Source: Alphaproteobacteria bacterium (GTDB taxonomy: Bacteria; Pseudomonadota; Alphaproteobacteria; Rhizobiales; Xanthobacteraceae). From it: DNA of 32,624 nucleotides. The stretch's first letter is position 1. Each line of letters opens with the position of its first letter. A program made the translations under genes and the position numbers. Below are positions 8,314-16,149 of the stretch, one piece after another. The stretch spans positions 1 through 32,624 of the forward strand of contig VAZM01000343.1 in assembly GCA_005883135.1 (NCBI GenBank), given 5' to 3'. The notes beneath the pieces were generated by a model that saw nothing but the letters and a program-made list of their open reading frames with translations, was not told the DNA's origin and did no database searches.

Positions 8314-9771
8314 ATGTCTTCGACGCGATCTTCTCTTGCACGCATGCTCATGTGGGTGAGCCTCGCCTGCGCCGCAACCGCCCTGACGGTGACCCGCGCG
8401 CAGGCCGAAGCGCTACTCGTGATCGATGTCGAGAACGGCAAGGTTCTTTATGCCCACAACGCGGGCAACCCGTGTTATCCCGCCTCCGGCATCCAGCTCA
8501 TGACCTCCTATGTGACCTTGCGCGCGGTCAACGAGGGCCGGATCAACCTCGACACGCCGCTCGTGGTTTCGGCGAACGCGGCGGCGCAGTCGCCGGTGAA
8601 GATGGGATTTGCGGTCGGCACGGTGGTCACCGTCGACAACGCGCTCAAGATGTTGATGGTGAAATCGGCAAACGACATGGCCGTCGTGCTCGCCGAGGGC
8701 GTGGCCGGCTCGATCGAGAGCTTCGCCGACGAGATGAACGCCACCGCGCGGCGCCTCGGCATGATCCAGTCGAGCTTCGTCAATCCCAACGGCCTGCCTG
8801 CCGACGACCAGATCACCTCAGCCCGCGACCTCGCCATACTGGCGCGCGCCATTCTCCGCGACCTGCCGGAATACGATTACTACTGGCACCTGCCCGGCAT
8901 CCGCATGGGCAAGATGGTGCGGTGGAACTACAATACCTTGCTCGGCCGCTATCCCGGGGCGGACGGAATGAAGACCGGCTTCATCTGCGCCTCCGGCTTC
9001 AATCTCGTCGCCACAGCGACGCGTAACGGCAGGCGGCTCATCGCGGTGGTGCTCGGCGCGCCCTCCTCCGCGGGCCGCGCGTTGAAGGCGGCGCAGCTGC
9101 TCGAGCGCGGCTTCAACAGCAACAGCGCCCTGTCGTGGCTGACGGGCCCCTTGGGCACGGTCGAATCGGTGCAACCGGTCGCCGTCGCCCCGACCAACCT
9201 GCGCGACGAGATGTGCGGCGGGCATCGCAAGCGGCCGGCAAGCGAGGACGAGGACGACCTCGTCGCCAACAACAATCCCGAGTCTCCTTATGCGGTCTTC
9301 CTCGCAAGCTTGCACCCGGGGAAGGGGAAGGGCGCTGCGCCGCTGCCGGAGGGCAGGCTGGGCGAGCCGGTCGTCGTCTATACCGGCACCAAGCCGCCGC
9401 CGGCGCCATCGCAGGCGTCAGGCGAATCCAAGCCGGACAAGAAGAAGACCGCCGTGATCAAGCCGGCCGCGCCCAAGGACAAGGATGGCGCATCGTCGAC
9501 GACGTCGAGCGCACCCGCGGCGAAGCCGAAGCGTAAGTCCACGGCGGAGAAGGACGGCGCGTCCTCGACCGCCGCCGTGTCCTCCGGCGATGCGCCCGCG
9601 ACCAAGCCGAAATCGAGGGCGGCACCCAAAGAGGGCGCGAAAGATGCTGCGTCCGCGGCAGCCGCTTCCGGCGATGAACCGGCAGCAAAGCCGAAAGCGA
9701 AGAAGCCTGCGCCGAAGCCCCCGCCGATGACGATTACTCCCGCGGGCGAGCAAAGTCCGCCGGCAAGGTAG
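8314..9771 (+). CDS. PBP5/6-like D-alanyl-D-alanine carboxypeptidase homologue with altered SxxK motif and repetitive tail
   Basis: A 485-residue secreted S11-family protein. A signal peptide ends near Ala31 (AQA-EALLVID). Penicillin-binding motifs: the nucleophile motif, normally PASxTKLMT, reads PASGIQLMT, so Ser58 is kept but the catalytic Lys is Gln61. SxN is intact (Ser118-Ala-Asn120), and so is KTG (Lys220-Thr-Gly222). The family trims the terminal D-Ala of peptidoglycan pentapeptides; without the SxxK lysine, which acts as general base, this copy may be inactive or act differently. After about residue 365 comes an Ala/Lys/Pro/Ser-rich, probably disordered tail with three imperfect repeats. 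The frame is open further upstream to about 7927, but that stretch overlaps the thiolase antisense and lacks a signal peptide, so ATG 8314 (or GTG 8311) is preferred. Confidence 0.9.
   Translation: MSSTRSSLARMLMWVSLACAATALTVTRAQAEALLVIDVENGKVLYAHNAGNPCYPASGIQLMTSYVTLRAVNEGRINLDTPLVVSANAAAQSPVKMGFAVGTVVTVDNALKMLMVKSANDMAVVLAEGVAGSIESFADEMNATARRLGMIQSSFVNPNGLPADDQITSARDLAILARAILRDLPEYDYYWHLPGIRMGKMVRWNYNTLLGRYPGADGMKTGFICASGFNLVATATRNGRRLIAVVLGAPSSAGRALKAAQLLERGFNSNSALSWLTGPLGTVESVQPVAVAPTNLRDEMCGGHRKRPASEDEDDLVANNNPESPYAVFLASLHPGKGKGAAPLPEGRLGEPVVVYTGTKPPPAPSQASGESKPDKKKTAVIKPAAPKDKDGASSTTSSAPAAKPKRKSTAEKDGASSTAAVSSGDAPATKPKSRAAPKEGAKDAASAAAASGDEPAAKPKAKKPAPKPPPMTITPAGEQSPPAR
9475..9717 (+). 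repeat. Three imperfect coding repeats in the carboxypeptidase-like tail
   Basis: Three consecutive units of roughly 23-30 residues follow the pattern KDGASST...S..P-A-x-KPKxK (units begin about 9475, 9544 and 9628). They are rich in Ala, Ser, Lys and Pro. They look like a duplicated, flexible, positively charged linker, perhaps for contact with the cell wall. Confidence 0.6.
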
Positions 9772-9979
9772 CCGCCGGGCTGCTGACGACTAACGTCTGC
9801 TCGCGGACGAAGCATCCTAGCCCGCATGGTTAGAAACGACGTGCGGGAACCTTCCGGTCGACAGCGCGAACTTCGTTGCGCGAGTGCAGCGACCACGGGC
9901 GCTCTTGCCACCCCCTGCCCGCTGTCCGATGCTTCGCGGCAACGACCGGCGAGAAGCGCCGGCCAGCACCGGACCAATT

Positions 9980-11779
9980 ATGGGATTGCTCGATCGGCTG
10001 ACCGCGGAGGTGATCTCCCTCAAGGGCGCGTTGCGCACTCTCAAGCTGACAACCCCCATCGCCAAGAACCCCACCCGCGTCTTTCCGCAAGTGATCCTCG
10101 AGCTTGCCGATAAGTACGGCGACGCGCCGGCGCTCCTCTCGGATCACGAGCGCTTCACCTATCGCGAGCTCGCGGCGCGCTCCAACCGCTATGCGCGCTG
10201 GGCGCTGGCACAGCATCTGCGCAAGGGCGACACCGTCTGTCTGATGATGCCGGGGCGGCCGGAATTCCTGGCCGCCTGGATCGGGATCACGCGCGTCGGC
10301 GGCGTGGTCGCGCTCATCAACACGCACCTCACCGGGACGGCGCTCGCCTATTGCATCAACGTGGTGAGCCCAAAGCACATCATCGTCGCGGCCGAACTGT
10401 TCGACTCGCTGGAAGGCGCGCGGGCGCATATCGCGGGCGAGGGTAAAATCTGGGTTTACGGCGAGCCCGACGCCAATTTGCCGCGTATCGACCGCGCGCT
10501 CGACAACGTCGGCGGCGACAACCTCGCCGCTGCTGAGCTTCCCGCGCTCACCATCGAGGATCGCGCGCTCTACATCTACACGTCGGGAACGACGGGCCTG
10601 CCCAAGGCCGCCAACGTCAACCATTATCGCGTGATGCTGGCGAGCTACGCGTTTGCCGGGGTCATGGACACGCGCCCCAGCGACCGCATGTACGATTGCC
10701 TGCCGCTCTATCACACCGCCGGCGGCGTGGTCGCGACCGGCGCGCTTCTGGTCAACGGCGGGTCGGTGGTGATCCGGGACAAATTCTCCGCGCGCGAGTT
10801 CTGGGACGACGTCGTGCGCTGGGACTGCACGTGCTTTCAATATATCGGCGAGCTTTGCCGTTATCTCGTCAACTCGCCGCCCACTCCGAAAGAGCGGGAG
10901 CATCATTTGCGCCTGGCGTGCGGCAACGGCTTGCGCCCCGACGTGTGGCCGCAATTCAAGCGGCGGTTCCAAATTCCGCAAATCATCGAGTTCTATGCCG
11001 CGACCGAAGGCAACGTCTCGCTGTTCAATTTCGACGGAAAGGAAGGCGCAGTGGGCCGGCTGCCCTGGTGGATGGCCGCACGCTTCCCTACCAAGATCGT
11101 GCGCTTCGATCCGGAATCCCAGCAGCCGGTGCGGGACGAGCGCGGCTTCTGCATCGAGTGCGATATCGACGAGCCCGGGGAAGTCATCGGCAAGATCATG
11201 AAGGACGCATCGAGGCCCGGCCAACGTTTCGAGGGCTACGCCAACGACATGGAGACCAACCGAAAGATCTTGCACGACGTGTTCAAAAAAGGCGACGTGT
11301 GGTTTCGCACCGGCGATCTGATGCGCAAGGCCAAGAACGGCTACTTCTATTTCGTCGACCGCATCGGCGATACCTTCCGCTGGAAAGGCGAGAACGTGTC
11401 GACTACCGAGGTGGAGGAGGCGGTGGGCCGGTTCGACGGCGTTCTGGAGACCAACGTCTACGGCGTGCAAATGCCCGGCCGTGACGGCCGCGCCGGTATG
11501 GCCGCGATCGTCGCCAAGGACAATCTCAACCTCACCGCGCTGCACGATTACATCGCGCAGCAGCTGCCCGAATATGCGCGACCGGTATTCCTGCGCATCC
11601 GCAAGGACAACGACGTCACCAGCACATTCAAGCCGAAGAAGATCAACCTGGTGAAGGACGGCTTCGATCCCGGCCGCACCGCCGACCCGGTCTACTTCAA
11701 CGATCCGCAACGTAAGGCGTTCGTGCGTCTCGACCCCGCACTGTACGAGCGGATCAATTCCGGCGAGCTGCGGCTATGA
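9980..11779 (+). CDS. Long-chain acyl-CoA synthetase, FATP/FadD6-like
   Basis: A 599-residue AMP-forming synthetase of the fatty-acid-transport-protein (SLC27/FadD6) branch, which activates long or very long chain acids to acyl-CoA at the membrane. Seen in the sequence: the ATP loop YIYTSGTTGLPKAAN (from residue 198), FYAATEGN (338-345), GDVWFRTGDL, and the branch-typical GDTFRWKGENVSTTEV. The C-terminal FKPKKINLV holds the catalytic-lysine region. ATG at 9980 (MGLLDRLTAEV) is chosen because the protein aligns naturally from there; GTG 9884 and ATG 9929 are in frame upstream but would add a Pro/Arg-rich stretch. There is no clear Shine-Dalgarno sequence. The last four bases (ATGA) overlap the start of the DUF924 gene, so the two are probably cotranslated. 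Confidence 0.92.
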   Translation: MGLLDRLTAEVISLKGALRTLKLTTPIAKNPTRVFPQVILELADKYGDAPALLSDHERFTYRELAARSNRYARWALAQHLRKGDTVCLMMPGRPEFLAAWIGITRVGGVVALINTHLTGTALAYCINVVSPKHIIVAAELFDSLEGARAHIAGEGKIWVYGEPDANLPRIDRALDNVGGDNLAAAELPALTIEDRALYIYTSGTTGLPKAANVNHYRVMLASYAFAGVMDTRPSDRMYDCLPLYHTAGGVVATGALLVNGGSVVIRDKFSAREFWDDVVRWDCTCFQYIGELCRYLVNSPPTPKEREHHLRLACGNGLRPDVWPQFKRRFQIPQIIEFYAATEGNVSLFNFDGKEGAVGRLPWWMAARFPTKIVRFDPESQQPVRDERGFCIECDIDEPGEVIGKIMKDASRPGQRFEGYANDMETNRKILHDVFKKGDVWFRTGDLMRKAKNGYFYFVDRIGDTFRWKGENVSTTEVEEAVGRFDGVLETNVYGVQMPGRDGRAGMAAIVAKDNLNLTALHDYIAQQLPEYARPVFLRIRKDNDVTSTFKPKKINLVKDGFDPGRTADPVYFNDPQRKAFVRLDPALYERINSGELRL

Positions 11780-12345
11780 CCGGCGGCGCCGAGTCTGGCA
11801 CAGCCGCGATCGGCCCGGCCGAGGTGCTCGCGTTCTGGCGCGCGGCCGGACCCGACCAATGGTTCGAGAAGAGCGCAGCCTTCGATCTCGAAGTCAGACG
11901 GCGCTTTTGCTCGCTCTGGCACGCCGCCCGCGCGGGCGAGCTGGCGACGTGGGAAGAGACGCCGGAAGGCGCGCTCGCCCTCGTCATCGCGCTCGACCAG
12001 TTTCCGCGCAACATGTTTCGCGGCGACCTGCGCACGTATGCGACCGACAAACTTGCCCGCGGCGTGGCCAGGCGCGCAATCGGTCGCGGCTTCGACCGGC
12101 AGGTCTCGCATCCCGAACGCCAGTTCTTCTATCTGCCGTTCATGCACTCGGAAAACCTCGCAGACCAGGAACGCTGCCTGGAGTTGGCGCGCCGCTACCA
12201 CGATGATGAGTTCGGCAAATACGCCGAGCGGCATGCCGATATCATTCGCCGCTTCGGACGTTTCCCGCATCGCAACCCGATCTTGGGCCGCACCGCGACG
12301 CCGGAGGAGCAAGCCTTTCTCGACAATGGCGGGTTTGCCGGCTGA
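11776..12345 (+). CDS. DUF924 family protein
   Basis: A 189-residue soluble, helical protein. It shows the DUF924 hallmarks: the N-terminal PAEVLAFWRAAGPDQWFEKS, the central ALDQFPRNMFRGDLRTYATD, then FFYLPFMHSENLADQERC and the terminal FPHRNPILGR. The fold is known to be TPR-like and the biochemical function is not established. The ATG overlaps the stop of the acyl-CoA synthetase gene (ATGA), which suggests cotranslation and perhaps a role linked to acyl-CoA metabolism (inference). The gene is convergent with the MetE-like gene, with 78 bp between them. Confidence 0.9.
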   Translation: MTGGAESGTAAIGPAEVLAFWRAAGPDQWFEKSAAFDLEVRRRFCSLWHAARAGELATWEETPEGALALVIALDQFPRNMFRGDLRTYATDKLARGVARRAIGRGFDRQVSHPERQFFYLPFMHSENLADQERCLELARRYHDDEFGKYAERHADIIRRFGRFPHRNPILGRTATPEEQAFLDNGGFAG

Positions 12346-12423
12346 CTGCATGCCATTGCGCGACACCAATCGCGCCGGTCGATCAACGCCCGCGGCCGCC
12401 TCGCCGTGCGCTTGCGCTGGCCA

Positions 12424-13536
12424 CTATTGCCAGATCGCCCGCGCGGCATCGACGAGGAGCCGCAGCTTCGCGCGCTGGTCCGCCTCGGTGAGCGGATTGC
12501 CGCCGGCGCTGCTGGCGAAGCCGCACTGCGGGCTAATCGCCAGCCGCTCGAGCTCGATGTGCTTCGCCGCTTCGTCGACGCGGCGCCGCAAGTCGTCCAT
12601 GGATTCGAGCGCGGGCGCCTTGCTGCTGATGACCCCCAACACGACGCCCTTTCCTTTCGGCACGAAACGCAGCGGCGTAAAGTCGCCTGCGCGCGGCGTG
12701 TCATATTCGAGCAGGAAATGGTTTGCTTTGGCGCGCGCGAAAAAGCGCTCCGCCACCCAGTCGTATCCGCCGTCGGCGAGATGGCGACCCCTGAAATTGC
12801 CGCGGCACATGTGGATGCCGATGACGACCTCCGCGGGGCAAGCCTCCACCGCGCCATTGATGGCTTCGGTATAGCGCTCGACCAGCGCTTCGGGATCGCT
12901 GCCGGCGCTGACGATCCGGCTCCGGATCGAGGGGTCGCACAACAAGGCGATCGCGATTTCATCGATCTGCAGGTACCGGCAACCCGCCTGCGCCAGTTCG
13001 GCGATCTCCTGCCGGAACACCGCGACGAGATCGGCGAAGAACCGATCCACATCGGCATAGACGGCGGGGTCGGCAAAGTCGGAAAAACGCAGAAAGTGCA
13101 TGGTCGAAGGCGCGGGCAGCGTGATCTTCGCAGTCCCGGCGCTGACGGCGCGCAAGAACACGAATTCAGCGACGGCGAGCGGATGCGAGCGCCGAACCTT
13201 TCCCGTCGCGTAGGGCGCCGTAAAATCGACCTCTTCGCCCCGCTCGTCACGAAATTTGAGCAGCGCAGGGCGAACCTCCAGGCCTTCGGTTCGTTCCACG
13301 AACCGGCCCCAGTAGGAGCCACGGCGAAATTCGCCGTCCGTCGTCACCTCAAGTCCGATCTCTTCCTGCAGGCGCACGACGGCGCGGATGCAATCGTCCT
13401 GAACGCGCGCGAACTCGTCGTTTCCGATCTCGTCGGCGGCATGCCGGCGGAACGCTTGCCGCAAGGCCTGCGGCCGCAGCAGGCTGCCGATGTGGTCGGC
13501 GCGAAACGGCGGGCGGCCATCCGGACGCATGCTCAT
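12424..13536 (-). CDS. MetE C-terminal-domain-like Zn methyltransferase/thiol transferase, copy 1
   Basis: A 370-residue stand-alone protein with the catalytic barrel of cobalamin-independent methionine synthase and no N-terminal folate domain. The N-terminal HIGSLLRP and TTDGEFRRGSYW are family signatures. The four expected zinc ligands are present: His242 and Cys244 (GIHMCRGN), Glu277 (FLLEYDTP) and Cys338 (SPQCGFAS). Zinc activates a thiol substrate in this family, which includes methionine synthases, MetE-like proteins of unknown substrate and epoxyalkane:coenzyme M transferase. The exact reaction is not determined here. ATG 13536 was chosen; ATG 13530 is an alternative. It is divergent from the TetR gene (105 bp), which may control it. 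A second, dissimilar copy lies at 16150. Confidence 0.87.
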   Translation of the reverse strand: MSMRPDGRPPFRADHIGSLLRPQALRQAFRRHAADEIGNDEFARVQDDCIRAVVRLQEEIGLEVTTDGEFRRGSYWGRFVERTEGLEVRPALLKFRDERGEEVDFTAPYATGKVRRSHPLAVAEFVFLRAVSAGTAKITLPAPSTMHFLRFSDFADPAVYADVDRFFADLVAVFRQEIAELAQAGCRYLQIDEIAIALLCDPSIRSRIVSAGSDPEALVERYTEAINGAVEACPAEVVIGIHMCRGNFRGRHLADGGYDWVAERFFARAKANHFLLEYDTPRAGDFTPLRFVPKGKGVVLGVISSKAPALESMDDLRRRVDEAAKHIELERLAISPQCGFASSAGGNPLTEADQRAKLRLLVDAARAIWQ

Positions 13537-13641
13537 GCCTTGGTCTGTGCGTTTTGCGTTTATCTATAGCCCAATAGGTAGAATTTAGCCCGCCGCCGTG
13601 GCACAACACAACCGCGGAGCCGCGCCGGCCCGCCATGGAGA

Positions 13642-14307
13642 ATGCGGGCCATGACCGTCGTACCACTCCGCTCACGGCGCTCGCGAACGAGCCCGCGGCG
13701 GCGCGCGCCGGAAATCATCGAGGCGGCGGCGCGCGTATTCGCGCAACAAGGTTTCCACGGCGCGACCACGCAGGACATCGCCGACGTGCTCGGCATCAGG
13801 CAGGCGTCTCTCTATTATTACTTTCCCTCCAAGGAGGGTGCGCTCGAGCTCGTCTGTCTGCAGGGCGTGGCCGGGTATTTCGAGGTGGCCAAGGCGATTG
13901 CCTCGGCGCCGGGCACGGCCGCGGAGAAGCTCTCGCGCCTGATCAAATCGCACTTGGCTCCGCTGACCGATCGCAGCGATTTCGTGCGAGTGTTCTTGAA
14001 CGAACGGCAGCACCTGCCGAGCGAAAGCCGCCGGCGGATCGGAAAGTGGTCGCGCGGGGTCGAGCGTGTGTTCGAAGATGTCGTGAAGGAAGGCGTGCGA
14101 CGCGGTGAATTCCGCGCCGACCTGGATACCCGACTGGCCGTCCTCGCGATCCTCGGCATGGCCAACGCGGCCGCGAACTGGTATCGCCACGAAGAGGTGG
14201 CGATCGAGCGGATCAGCGGCGAGTTCGCCCGCCTTGTCGTCGACGGAGTGAAGAAGCGACGGAAGCCGCGCTCGCGCGGGCGGAGGGTGCCTCGACCGGG
14301 TCGCTGA
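13642..14307 (+). CDS. TetR/AcrR-family transcriptional regulator
   Basis: A 221-residue repressor-type protein. The N-terminal helix-turn-helix, about residues 25-70, is clear: IIEAAARVFAQQGFHGATTQ, then DIADVLGIRQASLYYYFPSK. The C-terminal ligand domain is a variable helical bundle with FLNERQHLPSES. Starts at 13642 or 13651 are both possible; GGAG at 13637-13640 is too close for the first and better placed for the second. The last ~20 residues are Arg/Lys-rich (KKRRKPRSRGRR) and overlap the convergent MarR gene by 95 bp. TetR proteins commonly repress a divergent neighbour, here the MetE-like gene at 12424-13536. The 105-bp gap contains CTAT..ATAG short inverted arms (about 13564-13577), too weak to call an operator. 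Confidence 0.9.
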   Translation: MRAMTVVPLRSRRSRTSPRRRAPEIIEAAARVFAQQGFHGATTQDIADVLGIRQASLYYYFPSKEGALELVCLQGVAGYFEVAKAIASAPGTAAEKLSRLIKSHLAPLTDRSDFVRVFLNERQHLPSESRRRIGKWSRGVERVFEDVVKEGVRRGEFRADLDTRLAVLAILGMANAAANWYRHEEVAIERISGEFARLVVDGVKKRRKPRSRGRRVPRPGR

Positions 14308-14887
14308 CGCCGGCCGATGCCGCCAAATTCTGGTACATGCGCCGCAAACTGCGCCTGACGACGCGCAGATCTTGTGCCGGCACCCCGGCGATGGCTCTTC
14401 GTTCCAAGGCGATCGCCTGCGGCATCACGCGCGCGAGAATCGCCGCTCCTTTTGGCGCCAGGCGCACGACGACCTCTCGGCTGTTGGTGGCAGAGCGCGT
14501 GCGGCTCACGAGGCCCATCTTCACCAGACGGGTGACCACGCGCGAGAGGGTGGAAACGTCGATGCTGGTCCTGGCGGCGACGTCGACCTGACGCTGCCCG
14601 CCGTTGTTGGCCAGCACGGCGAGGACGCGCCACATCGCGATGCTCAATCGGTGACCGGCGAGCGTGTTCTGCCCGAAGTCGACCACCAGCAGCCAACCGA
14701 CGCGGTTGATGAGGTAGGGAAGGTAGTCGCTGAAATCGAGGCCGGGACCGTCGGACACGAGATTGAAATTCCTGCCGATTCTTCGCGCGACGCTTTTATG
14801 GGCCCCCTTGCGCGATGTCAAAGGCTGTTCGGCGCGACGCAGCTTTGCCGCATAGTAGGCGAGCCGGCCGGCATTGTTAAGTTGCAT
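14213..14887 (-). CDS. MarR-family transcriptional regulator
   Basis: A 224-residue winged-helix regulator. After DFSDYLPYLINRVGWLLV come LSIAMWRVLAVLANNGGQ, VDVAARTSIDVSTLSRVVTRL (recognition helix) and GLVSRTRSATNSREVVVRLA (wing). MarR proteins are dimers that leave DNA when they bind a small, often aromatic or phenolic, ligand. The start is uncertain: ATG 14887 directly follows the stop of a six-codon open frame that carries the only good Shine-Dalgarno site, while GTG 14758 would start the protein just before the conserved domain with a distant AGGA. It is divergent from the LLM oxidoreductase gene; the shared gap carries a 25-bp palindrome on the promoter, so autoregulation together with control of that gene is likely. 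The Arg-rich C-terminus overlaps the TetR gene. Confidence 0.9.
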   Translation of the reverse strand: MQLNNAGRLAYYAAKLRRAEQPLTSRKGAHKSVARRIGRNFNLVSDGPGLDFSDYLPYLINRVGWLLVVDFGQNTLAGHRLSIAMWRVLAVLANNGGQRQVDVAARTSIDVSTLSRVVTRLVKMGLVSRTRSATNSREVVVRLAPKGAAILARVMPQAIALERRAIAGVPAQDLRVVRRSLRRMYQNLAASAGVSDPVEAPSARASAASVASSLRRRQGGRTRR

Positions 14888-14907
14888 TTACAACAATTGC
14901 AAATGCA
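14883..14907. promoter_or_regulatory. 25-bp near-perfect palindrome, candidate MarR operator
   Basis: Arms TGCATTT (14883-14889) and AAATGCA (14901-14907), with inner CAA (14891-14893) and TTG (14897-14899); 10 of 12 base pairs match around centre 14895. Length and symmetry fit a MarR dimer site. It covers the -35 and most of the spacer of the plus-strand promoter and the start codon region of the marR-type gene. Confidence 0.65.
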
Positions 14908-14915
14908 TCTATAGT
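14887..14915 (+). promoter_or_regulatory. Sigma70-type promoter of the LLM oxidoreductase gene
   Basis: TTTACA (14887-14892), exactly 17 nt, then TATAGT (14910-14915). Both hexamers match the consensus at five of six positions. Transcription would start near 14922 and leave a leader of about 45 nt before the GTG at 14969. The candidate operator overlaps it, so a bound regulator would block polymerase. Confidence 0.6.
14888..14908 (-). CDS. Six-codon leader open frame (MHLQLL) ahead of the MarR gene
   Basis: ATG at 14908 has an AGGAG 7 nt upstream (14916-14920 on the minus strand), the best ribosome site in this gap. It encodes MHLQLL and ends in TAA at 14888-14890, immediately before the in-frame ATG of the MarR gene. 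It could drive reinitiation, or mark a 5' end of the regulator gene broken by a stop. It could also be chance, if translation truly starts at 14758. Confidence 0.3.
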   Translation of the reverse strand: MHLQLL

Positions 14916-14968
14916 CTCCTTTGACAAGAAGCAGGGCTGCGACGCCCGCAACCAATGGGAGGAGCGCT

Positions 14969-16042
14969 GTGGACTTCGGCTACTTCACCCTGAGCGACAA
15001 TCACTACGAGGATAACCCGCGGGGAGCGAACCAGTTCGTCGCCGACATCGCCGAGGAAGCGCTCCATGCCGACAAGCTCGGCATGCATTCGGCGTGGATC
15101 GGCGAGCACCATTTCAACTCGCTGGGCGTGCTCTCGTGCCCGGATATGGTGCTCGCTTACATCGCGGCGCGAACCAAGCGCATCCGGCTCGCGCCAGCGG
15201 TGAACGTATTGCCGCTGCATCATCCGATCCGCGTCGCCGAGCAATGGGCCACGCTCGATCTCATGAGCAACGGCCGCGTCGATTTCGCGGCCGGGCGCGG
15301 TTACGACCGGCGCGAGTACCTGCCCTTCCACGTCTCGTTCGAGGACAATCAGAGCATCTTCGACGAGGGGCTGGAAGTGGTGCGTAAATTGTGGGCGGCG
15401 GACGAGCGCATCTCGCACCATGGCAAGCACTATTCTTTCGACGACGTGCGCATTACGCCCAAGCCGGTGCAAAAGCCGATCCCGACATATGTCGGGTCCT
15501 TCTCCAAGCCGTCGATCGAGCTGGCGGCGCGGCTCGATTGCGGCGTCATCGTCGCCCCCTTCGCTGCCGCCATGACCTTCGGCGGCTTGAAGCAGGTCGC
15601 CGACGTCTATCACGAGAGTTGCGCCAAATACGGCAACGCGCCGCGGCGCCTCATGTGCAGCTATTTCACCCATTTTGCCGACAACCGCGCGCAGGAGGAC
15701 GCGCAGCGCGCGCGCCAGATCCGCTATTACCGCGAATGCGTCATTCCCGCGCTGCCCGGCGATCCGAAGACCGCGCCGCCGAGTTATCGCTATTTCGTCG
15801 ACATGGTCGCGCGCTTGCAGACGGTCAAACCGGAAGACCTGACGGAGAATTCCGTGCTGCTCGGCTCGCCGCAGCGGATCATCGACACGCTGAAGAAGGT
15901 GGAGGCCGCAGGCTTCTCGGAAGTGATTCTTTATTTCAACGTCGGTCTCAAGCCGCACCAGCAGGTGAAGGACGAGATGAATCGCTTCATGGAGGAAGTG
16001 GCGCCCGCGTTCGACGGCGCGCACAAGCAAAAGGCCGCCTAG
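14969..16042 (+). CDS. Luciferase-like (LLM class) flavin-dependent oxidoreductase
   Basis: A 357-residue TIM-barrel protein of the bacterial luciferase-like family. These proteins use reduced FMN or F420, usually FMN supplied by a separate reductase, to oxygenate substrates such as alkanesulfonates, nitrilotriacetate or aldehydes. Visible blocks: the N-terminal MDFGYFTLSDNHYED, WIGEHHFNSLG, VLPLHHPIRVAEQWATLDLM, then GRVDFAAGRGYDRREY and KPIPTYVGSFSKPSIE. The GTG at 14969 is chosen because GGAGGAG stands 4 nt upstream and the family fold begins there; a TTG at 14921 is in frame but has no site. It is the first gene of a likely two-gene unit with the MetE-like gene at 16150 (107 bp apart) and is divergent from the MarR gene. 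No flavin reductase gene is in the window. The substrate is unknown. Confidence 0.9.
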   Translation: MDFGYFTLSDNHYEDNPRGANQFVADIAEEALHADKLGMHSAWIGEHHFNSLGVLSCPDMVLAYIAARTKRIRLAPAVNVLPLHHPIRVAEQWATLDLMSNGRVDFAAGRGYDRREYLPFHVSFEDNQSIFDEGLEVVRKLWAADERISHHGKHYSFDDVRITPKPVQKPIPTYVGSFSKPSIELAARLDCGVIVAPFAAAMTFGGLKQVADVYHESCAKYGNAPRRLMCSYFTHFADNRAQEDAQRARQIRYYRECVIPALPGDPKTAPPSYRYFVDMVARLQTVKPEDLTENSVLLGSPQRIIDTLKKVEAAGFSEVILYFNVGLKPHQQVKDEMNRFMEEVAPAFDGAHKQKAA

Positions 16043-16149
16043 GAAGCGATCGCATTGGACGATAGCCTCACGCGAGCTGAAGAGAGATATTCTGCGCGCG
16101 GCCGTCAGCGGCGTATTGCGCGACAACAACGAATTCGGAGGAGACGGCG

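Noticed and set aside
9830-11710. Minus-strand frame of 626 codons opposite the FATP-like synthetase
   Set aside because: The product matches no family and mirrors the codon bias of the real plus-strand gene.
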